A stretch of 64,000 nucleotides of DNA from Prochlorococcus sp. scB243_498I20 (lineage in GTDB: Bacteria; Cyanobacteriota; Cyanobacteriia; PCC-6307; Cyanobiaceae), in contig JFMR01000045.1 in the NCBI GenBank assembly GCA_000635015.1, forward strand, positions 476,900-540,899, given 5' to 3'. This document shows positions 1 to 7,523 of this stretch, piece after piece. A program made the translations under genes and the position numbers. Below the pieces are notes generated by a model that had not been told where the DNA came from, made no database searches, and saw only the letters and a program-made list of their open reading frames with translations. How positions within the stretch are numbered: the stretch's first letter is position 1; every line of letters begins with the position of its first letter.

Positions 1-2
1 TT

Positions 3-248
3 GAATTAGCAAAATCATTTGGAATAAATGTAATTGAGAGGCCTGTTGATAAAACAGAATTATTAATAGCCGATGAAGTATTTCTAACTGGTACAGCAGC
101 AAAAATTACACCAGTTAAAAAAATTGAATCAACTGAATTAAATGTTGAAAGACCAATAATGAATAAATTAAAAAATAAGCTTATAGAAATAACAGAAGGT
201 CGTTCTCAAGACTATGATAATTGGGTAACAAGAATTTCACTAAAATAA
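3..248 (+). CDS. ilvE: Branched-chain amino acid aminotransferase, C-terminal end (partial)
   Basis: The window opens inside a reading frame of 81 codons ending in TAA. The translation contains ADEVFLTGTAAKITPV followed by a short tail ending in a conserved-looking W-V-T-R-I-S. This is the C-terminal part of a fold-type IV PLP aminotransferase: the L-T-G-T-A stretch binds the cofactor phosphate, and E-V-F matches IlvE. The enzyme transaminates valine, leucine and isoleucine with 2-oxoglutarate. Only the end is present, so domain completeness cannot be judged. metH starts 17 bases downstream on the same strand and may be co-transcribed. Confidence 0.8.
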   Translation, partial: ELAKSFGINVIERPVDKTELLIADEVFLTGTAAKITPVKKIESTELNVERPIMNKLKNKLIEITEGRSQDYDNWVTRISLK

Positions 249-265
249 ATTATTTTTAACCTAAA

Positions 266-3200
266 ATGGAATCTTTCAGAACCTATTTAAATAGAGATGA
301 AAAACCATTAATCATTTTTGACGGAGGTACTGGAACATCTTTTCAGAACTTAAATCTTACTGCAGATGACTTTGGAGGAAAAGAATTAGAGGGATGTAAT
401 GAAAACCTTGTTTTATCATCGCCAGAGGTAGTTGAGAAGGTTCATAATTCATTTTTAGAAGCAGGTTGTCATGTTATAGAAACTAATACATTTGGTGCCT
501 CATCAATAGTTCTTGATGAATATGATATTGCAGATAAGGCTTATGAGATAAATAAAAATGCAGCATTTATAGCAAAAAAAGCTGCTGCCAAATACGCATC
601 AGTTGATAAACCAAGGTTTGTAGCAGGTTCAATTGGGCCAACAACTAAATTACCCACCTTAGGACATATAGATTTTGATGAATTAAAGCAATCATATAAA
701 GAACAAATTTATGGTCTTATAGATGGAGGAGTTGATCTTCTTTTGATTGAAACTTGTCAGGATGTTTTACAAATTAAATCTGCCTTATTAGCATCAAAAG
801 AAATTCTAGAAAGTAAAAATATTGATATACCTTTAATGGTATCTATAACAATGGAAACAACAGGTACTATGCTTGTTGGATCTGATATTGCTTCTGCATT
901 AACAATATTAGAGCCATTTAATATAGATATCCTTGGACTTAATTGTGCAACTGGTCCTGAGCAAATGAAAGATCATATTAAATATTTGTCTGAAAATTCT
1001 CCCTTCGCTATAAGCTGCATTCCCAATGCAGGTCTTCCTGAAAATATTGGTGGTGTAGCTCACTATAGATTGAAGCCAATAGAATTAAAGATGCAGTTAA
1101 TGAATTTTATATATGACTTTAATGTTCAATTAATAGGTGGATGTTGTGGGACAACACCTGAACATATAAAGTACCTGTCTTCAATAATCGATGAAATTAT
1201 TGATATTGAAAGGACTTACAACAATGGTAAGAAAAATTCAAGTGGTTTTATTCCATCTGCCTCATCAATATATAACTCTGTGCCATATAAACAAGACAAT
1301 TCAATTTTGATAGTAGGAGAAAGATTAAATGCAAGTGGATCAAAAAAGGTAAGGGAGTTATTAAATAATGACGATTGGGATGGCTTAGTTGCAATTGCAA
1401 AGCAACAACAAAAAGAAAATGCTCACGTTCTTGATGTAAATGTTGATTATGTAGGCAGAGACGGAGTGAAAGATATGAAGGAAATAACTTCAAGACTAGT
1501 TACCAATATAAATTTACCATTAATGATTGACTCTACAGATGCAGACAAAATGGAAAGTGGATTAATGTCAGCTGGTGGTAAATGTATTATAAATTCAACC
1601 AATTACGAAGATGGCAATGAAAGGTTTGATCAAGTTCTAAATTTAGCCTTAGGGTATGGTGCAGGTCTTGTTGTCGGAACAATTGATGAAGATGGAATGG
1701 CAAGGAATTCAGAAAATAAATATAAGATTGTCAAACGAGCGATTAATAGAACAAGAGAATGTGGTTTGTCAGATTATGAGCTATTTTTTGATCCATTAGC
1801 TCTGCCAATATCTACAGGGATAGAAGAAGATAGATTAAACGCTAAAGAAACTATTAGTGCTATATTAAAAATTCGTGAAAATTTCCCAGATATTCATATC
1901 ATACTTGGGATATCAAACATTAGTTTTGGTCTTTCACCTTTATCAAGAATTAATCTAAATTCAATATTTTTAGATGAATGCATTAAAGCAGGATTAGATT
2001 CTGCTATCATCGCACCAAATAAAATTTTGCCATTATCAAAAATTTCTGAAGAAACTAAAAAGCTTTGCTTAGATTTGATTTATGATAAAAGAAAATTTGA
2101 AGATGATATTTGTATTTATGATCCATTAGTAGAATTAACAAAGGCTTTTCAAGATTTATCAATTCAAGATTTCAAAAAAGCATCTTCAGAAAATAAAAAC
2201 CTAACTCTTGAAGAAAGTCTGAAAAATCATATTATAGATGGAGAAAAAATAGGTTTAGAGGATCAATTAAATAAAGCGTTAAAAAAATATAAACCTCTTG
2301 AAATAATTAATACCTTTTTACTAGATGGGATGAAAGTTGTAGGAGATTTATTTGGCTCAGGTCAAATGCAATTACCATTTGTACTCCAATCCGCTGAAAC
2401 AATGAAATTTGCTGTTTCAATTTTAGAACCATACATGGAAACTGTAGATGAGAACATATCAAATGGAAAACTTTTAATAGCAACTGTCAAAGGCGATGTA
2501 CATGATATTGGAAAAAATTTGGTAGATATAATACTTACAAATAATGGTTATGACGTAATAAATCTAGGAATAAAGCAAGATGTTTCAGCAATAATAGATG
2601 CACAAAAAAAATACAATGCAGATTGCATCGCTATGAGCGGATTACTTGTTAAATCAACTGCTTTTATGAAAGATAATTTAGAGGCTTTTAACAATGAAAA
2701 TATTAGTGTTCCAGTAATATTAGGAGGCGCAGCCTTAACCCCAAAATTTGTAAATGAGGACTGCAGCAAAATATATAAAGGGAAAATATTGTACGGAAAA
2801 GATGCGTTCACTGATCTTAAATTTATGAATGAATATATGGATAATAAGAAAAAGGGTAATTGGTCAAATACAGAGGGTTTCATTAACAATGAAGGTATAA
2901 ATATTAATTTAGCCTCATCAAAATCAAACTCTCAAGCTGTTAAAAAATCTATATCCATAAATACCGAGACTTCCATATTAAATTTAAAAGAAAATTTTAT
3001 AAGATCTAAATTTATAAATGAAGAAGATCCAATTCAAGCGCCTTTCTTGGGAACGAAAGTCTTGAACGATATTGATATAGATTTAAATAAGTTAATATTT
3101 TATTTAGATACAAAAGCTTTATTTAGCGGGCAATGGCAAATAAAAAAAGGAAAAAACCAAAGCGTTGATGAATACAATAATTATTTGGATTCATATGCTA

Positions 3201-3832
3201 AACCATTGTTAGATAAATGGTTAGAGATAATTATAGAGAAAAAACTTATATCACCCAAAGCAGTTTATGGATATTTCAGATGCGGGAGAAAAGATAATAG
3301 TATTTTCTTATTTGATGAAAAATCATTAAATAAAATTTCCCAATTTAATTTTCCACGACAAAAATCTGGGAATAATTTATGCATAGCTGATTTTTATTGT
3401 GATTTGAAAAATGACAAACCGATAGATATATTTCCTATGCAGGCAGTAACCATGGGCGATATTGCTAGTGAATATTCTCAAAAATTATTTAAAGAAGATA
3501 AATATAGCGATTATTTGTTATTCCATGGACTTACAGTGCAATTAGCGGAAGCTCTAGCTGAGTATGTCCATGCATTAATTCGTATTGAATGTGGTTTTAG
3601 GTCTAAAGAACCAGACAAAAATAGAGAAATACTAGCTCAAAAATATAGAGGAGCTAGATATTCTTTTGGTTATCCTGCATGTCCAAAAGTATCTGATTCA
3701 AACATACAATTATCATTGTTGGATGCTAAAAGAATAAACTTGACCATGGATGAATCCGAACAACTACATCCAGAACAAAGTACTACAGCAATCATTTCAC
3801 TACACTCAAAAGCTAAATATTTCAGCGCTTAA
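266..3832 (+). CDS. metH: Cobalamin-dependent methionine synthase
   Basis: This 1188-residue protein has the normal MetH length and order. The homocysteine domain (about 1-320) has zinc cysteines in GLNCATG (near 227) and GGCCGTT (near 292). A pterin-binding domain follows (about 340-610, starting IVGERLNASGSKK). The B12 domain (about 650-900) carries the cobalt-ligand motif DVHDIGKN near 744. The C-terminal S-adenosylmethionine reactivation domain ends in the Y-R-G-A-R-Y-S-F-G-Y-P-A-C-P block. It moves methyl groups from methyltetrahydrofolate to homocysteine through B12. Dependence on B12 fits the cobU gene at 15 kb. The start is the first ATG after ilvE. Confidence 0.98.
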   Translation: MESFRTYLNRDEKPLIIFDGGTGTSFQNLNLTADDFGGKELEGCNENLVLSSPEVVEKVHNSFLEAGCHVIETNTFGASSIVLDEYDIADKAYEINKNAAFIAKKAAAKYASVDKPRFVAGSIGPTTKLPTLGHIDFDELKQSYKEQIYGLIDGGVDLLLIETCQDVLQIKSALLASKEILESKNIDIPLMVSITMETTGTMLVGSDIASALTILEPFNIDILGLNCATGPEQMKDHIKYLSENSPFAISCIPNAGLPENIGGVAHYRLKPIELKMQLMNFIYDFNVQLIGGCCGTTPEHIKYLSSIIDEIIDIERTYNNGKKNSSGFIPSASSIYNSVPYKQDNSILIVGERLNASGSKKVRELLNNDDWDGLVAIAKQQQKENAHVLDVNVDYVGRDGVKDMKEITSRLVTNINLPLMIDSTDADKMESGLMSAGGKCIINSTNYEDGNERFDQVLNLALGYGAGLVVGTIDEDGMARNSENKYKIVKRAINRTRECGLSDYELFFDPLALPISTGIEEDRLNAKETISAILKIRENFPDIHIILGISNISFGLSPLSRINLNSIFLDECIKAGLDSAIIAPNKILPLSKISEETKKLCLDLIYDKRKFEDDICIYDPLVELTKAFQDLSIQDFKKASSENKNLTLEESLKNHIIDGEKIGLEDQLNKALKKYKPLEIINTFLLDGMKVVGDLFGSGQMQLPFVLQSAETMKFAVSILEPYMETVDENISNGKLLIATVKGDVHDIGKNLVDIILTNNGYDVINLGIKQDVSAIIDAQKKYNADCIAMSGLLVKSTAFMKDNLEAFNNENISVPVILGGAALTPKFVNEDCSKIYKGKILYGKDAFTDLKFMNEYMDNKKKGNWSNTEGFINNEGININLASSKSNSQAVKKSISINTETSILNLKENFIRSKFINEEDPIQAPFLGTKVLNDIDIDLNKLIFYLDTKALFSGQWQIKKGKNQSVDEYNNYLDSYAKPLLDKWLEIIIEKKLISPKAVYGYFRCGRKDNSIFLFDEKSLNKISQFNFPRQKSGNNLCIADFYCDLKNDKPIDIFPMQAVTMGDIASEYSQKLFKEDKYSDYLLFHGLTVQLAEALAEYVHALIRIECGFRSKEPDKNREILAQKYRGARYSFGYPACPKVSDSNIQLSLLDAKRINLTMDESEQLHPEQSTTAIISLHSKAKYFSA

Positions 3833-3841
3833 GCTAAATTT

Positions 3842-4060
3842 TTAGTTATTTTCTAAATATTCAATAATTTCTTCCTGTAGTTCTTCCATCGTTTCATTAT
3901 CACCCAGATCAAGTCCCTCACCCGCGGCATCCTGTGTTAACTCAAGATAATATGAAGCACCATCACTAGATAAAAATTCTAATGCGGAAGTTTCATCACT
4001 ATCTTTAAAAGCTTCATAAAGAGCTTTAAATGCAATATTTTCAGTAAAGTCCCAATCCAT
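3842..4060 (-). CDS. Small acidic conserved-looking protein, function unknown
   Basis: 72 residues, strongly acidic, mostly helical by eye (E-E-L-Q-E-E-I-I-E-Y-L-E-N-N at the end), with no membrane segment and no cysteine. It converges on metH with only 9 bases between the stops. Its composition and intact frame look like a real soluble cyanobacterial protein. I do not recognise a named family and assign no function. Confidence 0.6.
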   Translation of the reverse strand: MDWDFTENIAFKALYEAFKDSDETSALEFLSSDGASYYLELTQDAAGEGLDLGDNETMEELQEEIIEYLENN

Positions 4061-4158
4061 AATGAAAAAAACCTTATTAGAATTATTACCTCCTTACCCC
4101 CCATACTCGTCAACCTTTTTTAAAGAAATGTTGGTGTTTTATTATTATTAAAAAAACT

Positions 4159-4542
4159 ATGACCATAAATAATCAAAATCAGTTAAATGTCCTTGGAGAA
4201 GAAATTGAGATTTGTAGTTGTGCACCTATGACAGGGTGGTTCAGGGATGGATATTGCAACTATGACACAAATGATGGAGGGAATCATTCCATATGTTGTG
4301 TAATGGATGATAATTTCCTGAAATATAGTAAATCACAAGGTAATGATTTAATAACTCCCATGCCTATTTATTCCTTCCCAGGACTAAAGGATGGTGATCA
4401 TTGGTGTATTTGTCTTGATAGGTGGAAGCAAGCATTATTAGACGGTCTTGCACCAAAAGTAATATTAGAATCAACGAATATTGTAGTCTTAGAATCAGTA
4501 CCTCTGGAAAAATTGAAAGAATATCAATTTAATAAAAAGTAA
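4159..4542 (+). CDS. DUF2237 family protein
   Basis: 127 residues. It begins with the family hallmark N-V-L-G-E-E-I-E-I-C-S-C-A-P-M-T-G-W-F-R-D-G-Y-C and later has D-H-W-C-I-C-L-D-R-W. It has several paired cysteines and a nearly constant length across bacteria. DUF2237 proteins are small, soluble and of unknown biochemical role. The cysteines could bind a metal, but that is inference. It is divergent from the gene at 3842 across a roughly 100-base promoter region and lies 48 bases before the next plus-strand gene. Confidence 0.85.
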   Translation: MTINNQNQLNVLGEEIEICSCAPMTGWFRDGYCNYDTNDGGNHSICCVMDDNFLKYSKSQGNDLITPMPIYSFPGLKDGDHWCICLDRWKQALLDGLAPKVILESTNIVVLESVPLEKLKEYQFNKK

Positions 4543-4590
4543 TTATAAGTTTATTTTTTTTTTTAGAATGATAATAATAAATTTTTTTAA

Positions 4591-5421
4591 ATGAGTTTAG
4601 AAATATATTGGAAAAAAGCACTAGAACAAACTCAATTATCAATTGATGGTAAATCATTATATCCTCTCAAAACTGATATTATTACAAGAGATTTATATGA
4701 AAAAGACGACTTCATAATTAGGAAACTCGATACTTCAAAATTTAATAAAAAAAAAATTTATGGTCCTAAGCAAAATCCATTTTGTCCTTGGGAAAAGATA
4801 CTAGAAATTGATAAAATTGGTGATAATCATCAATTAATATTAAATAAGTACCCTGTACAAAAAGGTCATATTTTACTTATTACAAATGAATGGAAACCTC
4901 AAAATGGATGGTTAGATATTAAAGATTGGAGAGCAATCCAACAAGTTAATAAAGATACTAGTGGATTATGGTTTTTCAATAGTTCTCCAATTGCGGGAGC
5001 GAGTCAACCTCATAGGCATTTTCAACTTCTGCGTAGATCTAAAGGTGAGATATCATGCCCTAGAGAAAAGTGGTTTTTAGGGATGAACTCATATCAAGAT
5101 ATAGATAGTAAGCTAAAAAAAAATATTGTTGTATCCAAATTTAATTTTTCAGAAAATCCATCATGTCTTTTTGAATTTTACTTGGAATTATGCAAGAAAT
5201 TAGGACTTGGGAACCCTATTAGTGATAAGAAACCGATATATCCTTACAATATTTTAATAACTAATAAATGGATCGCTATTATAAAAAGAAAAAACGATCA
5301 TATACATGGTTTCAGTATTAACGGTTTAGGATTTGCAGGATACTTATTAGTAACTGAAAATTCAAATATTAATTATTTAAAGAAATTAGGTCCTGAAAAA
5401 CTTCTAGAAAATTTTGTTTGA
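4591..5421 (+). CDS. ATP adenylyltransferase (Ap4A phosphorylase) of the HIT-like superfamily
   Basis: 276 residues. The N-terminal part contains N-K-Y-P-V-Q-K-G-H-I-L-L-I-T and a histidine-triad-like catalytic motif, Q-P-H-R-H-F-Q-L-L, near residues 139-147. This is typical of APA1/2-type phosphorylases, in which the middle histidine takes the nucleotide. The enzyme splits diadenosine tetraphosphate with phosphate into ATP and ADP, or runs in reverse. The C-terminal G-N-P/Y-P-Y-N-I-L-I-T part matches the family's second domain. Length is about normal for bacterial members. Confidence 0.85.
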   Translation: MSLEIYWKKALEQTQLSIDGKSLYPLKTDIITRDLYEKDDFIIRKLDTSKFNKKKIYGPKQNPFCPWEKILEIDKIGDNHQLILNKYPVQKGHILLITNEWKPQNGWLDIKDWRAIQQVNKDTSGLWFFNSSPIAGASQPHRHFQLLRRSKGEISCPREKWFLGMNSYQDIDSKLKKNIVVSKFNFSENPSCLFEFYLELCKKLGLGNPISDKKPIYPYNILITNKWIAIIKRKNDHIHGFSINGLGFAGYLLVTENSNINYLKKLGPEKLLENFV

Positions 5422-5424
5422 ATA

Positions 5425-5604
5425 CTAGTTAGTTACTTCAACTTCCTTATCTCTGCTTATTTGGCTTTCTAGAACTTCTATAGATGCTGTTACTGAGGCA
5501 ATTTTACGTTCAAGTGAATCCTTAATATAATTGAGCATTTCTAATTTCTTATGTTGATAAAAACTCTTTTTTTCTCTAGATGAATTGAAATAACAATTAA
5601 ACAT
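5425..5604 (-). CDS. Small coiled-coil protein, function unknown
   Basis: A 59-codon ORF reading MFNCYFNSSREKK... and then a helix-rich stretch (L-E-M-L-N-Y-I-K-D-S-L-E-R-K-I-A-S-V-T-A-S-I-E-V-L-E-S-Q-I) with heptad-like spacing. It converges with the Ap4A phosphorylase gene, with 3 bases between the stops. The helical pattern and clean frame suggest a real short protein. It may be distantly like the 72-residue protein at 51.5 kb, but that resemblance could be only a shared coiled coil. Confidence 0.5.
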   Translation of the reverse strand: MFNCYFNSSREKKSFYQHKKLEMLNYIKDSLERKIASVTASIEVLESQISRDKEVEVTN

Positions 5605-5747
5605 TTTTGTTTTTATTATAAAAAGACACTTAATTGACTTGTGACATAAAAATAAATTGGTTTTAATTTAAAAACAATATTTCGTATGGACTTTCAATTT
5701 TTTTTGAATAAAATTAAATAAATTCCATACTATTCAAGAAAATATTA

Positions 5748-6758
5748 TTGAATATTCCTGAAAATTCAAATACAAAAAGAATTTCAATTGATTTACCTGA
5801 GGAACTAATTTCCAGGTTTGATCAATTACGAAAAGAGTGGGGATTTAGAGCAAGAGGACCTGTAATAGAAAAGATACTCAAAGAACTTCTTCAAGAAGAT
5901 GATCTACTACCTAAGAACCAACAGCAAGAAATAGACTTTAACGAGAATAATAATAAAGAAAATTTAAATATTGATGAAGATACTGCATTGGTATTAATTA
6001 AATCAGACGTAAAAAAAGAAGTTAATGAGATATCTTTGAATAAAAGATTTACAAATAACAATCAATCTAAAGAAAAAGCTAACTTAAACATAAGCCTTCC
6101 CAATTTTGTTGAAAAAAAAGTAAGGAATCTAAGAAGAAGTATTAATAGTGAAAAATTAAAGGAGAATATTAATGATATTCAAATTAATACAATTAAAGAA
6201 ACTGAATTAATAAAATGTCGAATTGAATTAATTAGTCATTGGAAAACCTTATATGGATCAGTTCCTAATGATCATGTAGTAGAAGCTTCGATGGATTGGT
6301 TTGAAAGGGATATATGGCCAAATCTTGATGGAACTGAAAATCTACCCTTTACGTGGAGTGCAGCCAATAAATTAATGTCAGAATTATGCCCATTTTGGAT
6401 AAAGAAAAATCCATCCCTTGAAATTGTTTTATTAATGATTGGCGTTTTAGAAGACCCTTTTGCTACATCAGACCTGATAAATAGAATACCAACACTTATG
6501 AGAAGGTTTATAAGTAGATTTAAGCGAAATAATAGCTCAAATTCATTTGAAACTTTAGACTCAACAATGACAGTACATGGAGCACTTAAATTATTGAATT
6601 TATCAACATCCGCAGGTTCCGCTCATACGTTTCGTAAAATTAGGGAGGCCTATAAATCAATAGCCTTAGAGACGCATCCAGATGCTGGAGGATCAACAGA
6701 TCAAATGAGAAAATTAAATGAAGCGTATCAATTGTTAAAAAATCTATATAGAAAATAG
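5748..6758 (+). CDS. DnaJ-domain protein with N-terminal ribbon-helix-helix-like segment
   Basis: 336 residues from a TTG start; no in-frame ATG precedes the conserved part. Residues about 8-50 (K-R-I-S-I-D-L-P-E-E-L-I-S-R-F-D-Q-L-R-K-E-W-G-F) resemble a ribbon-helix-helix DNA-binding unit. A charged, low-complexity linker follows, then a helical domain with tryptophans (W-K-T-L-Y-G-S-V-P-N-D-H). The last about 60 residues are a J domain with the HPD motif in L-E-T-H-P-D-A-G-G near residue 307, the part that stimulates Hsp70 ATPase. A link between DNA binding and a DnaK system is inferred. It lacks the G/F and zinc-finger regions of true DnaJ. Confidence 0.7.
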   Translation: MNIPENSNTKRISIDLPEELISRFDQLRKEWGFRARGPVIEKILKELLQEDDLLPKNQQQEIDFNENNNKENLNIDEDTALVLIKSDVKKEVNEISLNKRFTNNNQSKEKANLNISLPNFVEKKVRNLRRSINSEKLKENINDIQINTIKETELIKCRIELISHWKTLYGSVPNDHVVEASMDWFERDIWPNLDGTENLPFTWSAANKLMSELCPFWIKKNPSLEIVLLMIGVLEDPFATSDLINRIPTLMRRFISRFKRNNSSNSFETLDSTMTVHGALKLLNLSTSAGSAHTFRKIREAYKSIALETHPDAGGSTDQMRKLNEAYQLLKNLYRK

Positions 6759-6783
6759 TATACTAATTCTCAAATTAGACTAA

Positions 6784-6977
6784 TTTTAAGTCTATTAAAT
6801 AGTCTCATATAAGAAAGTTGCTAATTAGAAAATTTCTAATTTCTGTCAATTATTATTCAAATATATGGAAGCAATAATTATGTATAAATGAAGTGAAAAT
6901 AGAATATACTTTTAAATAACAATTAGTGTATAGGACTTCTTATATGAGACTTATTATAAGTCTATTATATAGTCTCA
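6784..6977. repeat. Intergenic direct and inverted repeats (AGTCT-rich)
   Basis: The roughly 410-base gap between the J-domain gene and the next gene has no convincing ORF. TAAGTCTATTAAATAGTCTCA at 6787-6807 recurs at 6957-6977 with one difference (the A-rich centre). AGTCTCATATAAGAA (6801-6815) has its exact reverse complement at 6937-6951. Related AGACT/AGTCT pieces recur at 7481-7515, beyond the next small gene. The copies could pair into a large hairpin. Confidence 0.7.
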
Positions 6978-7150
6978 AAAAAGATATATAAGATAAATTA
7001 ATTTATCAATTTGGATGATTCATACCAAAACAGTTTATTACCTGGAAAAATTAAAAATTGAATAATAATCAACGAATTATGTCCTTTCAATGTCCAGGAA
7101 ATTAATAACGTTTAAAAAGTCTTGATAACAAAGGTTTTTACGCTTTCCTG

Positions 7151-7169
7151 TACTGTCTTAAAGACAGTA
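7151..7169 (-). terminator. Stem-loop directly after the 7170-7418 gene
   Basis: TACTGTCT-TAA-AGACAGTA is a perfect 8-bp inverted repeat with a 3-base loop. It abuts the stop codon of the minus-strand gene at 7170. It lacks a clear U-run on that strand, so it may protect the 3' end rather than act as an intrinsic terminator. Confidence 0.5.
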
Positions 7170-7418
7170 CTACCTGGTTTGGAGCTTTTCAATGGCAGTT
7201 TGTTTATCAATACTAGGGACATCACTTAATCCGTTAGCATCAAACCAAGGAGCGCTAGCCCAATCAAAGCCTTCCCCAAAAGTATTATCTGGTGCAGTTA
7301 TATACCAATGACATGAAGCATCTGGTATGTCAACAGCACATTTTGACCAATCGTCTGACCACTGAGGGACTTGCACCCACAACACTGAAGATATAAGTAG
7401 AGATAGCAAATTGATCAT
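7170..7418 (-). CDS. Small secreted protein, function unknown
   Basis: 82 residues. A short hydrophobic N-terminus (M-I-N-L-L-S-L-L-I-S-S-V-L-W-V-Q) looks like a signal peptide. The mature part is acidic with many tryptophans and two cysteines (K-C-A-V-D-I-P-D-A-S-C-H-W-Y), which could form a disulfide. It ends at a perfect stem-loop and is flanked by the AGTCT repeats. No family is recognised. Confidence 0.6.
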   Translation of the reverse strand: MINLLSLLISSVLWVQVPQWSDDWSKCAVDIPDASCHWYITAPDNTFGEGFDWASAPWFDANGLSDVPSIDKQTAIEKLQTR

Positions 7419-7523
7419 AAACCTTATAATACAACATTAAATAGTTTTATAGGATTATTAGTTATCTTATATAAGAATCATATAGAGACTAATTTATAGT
7501 CTTACATGAGATTAACAATACAG

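Noticed and set aside
2548..2889. 113-codon minus-strand ORF inside metH
   Set aside because: Lies fully within metH on the opposite strand, with composition of an antisense shadow. The same applies to other long opposite-frame ORFs in pheT, acsF, tldD, mfd, carB and the ftsH-like gene.
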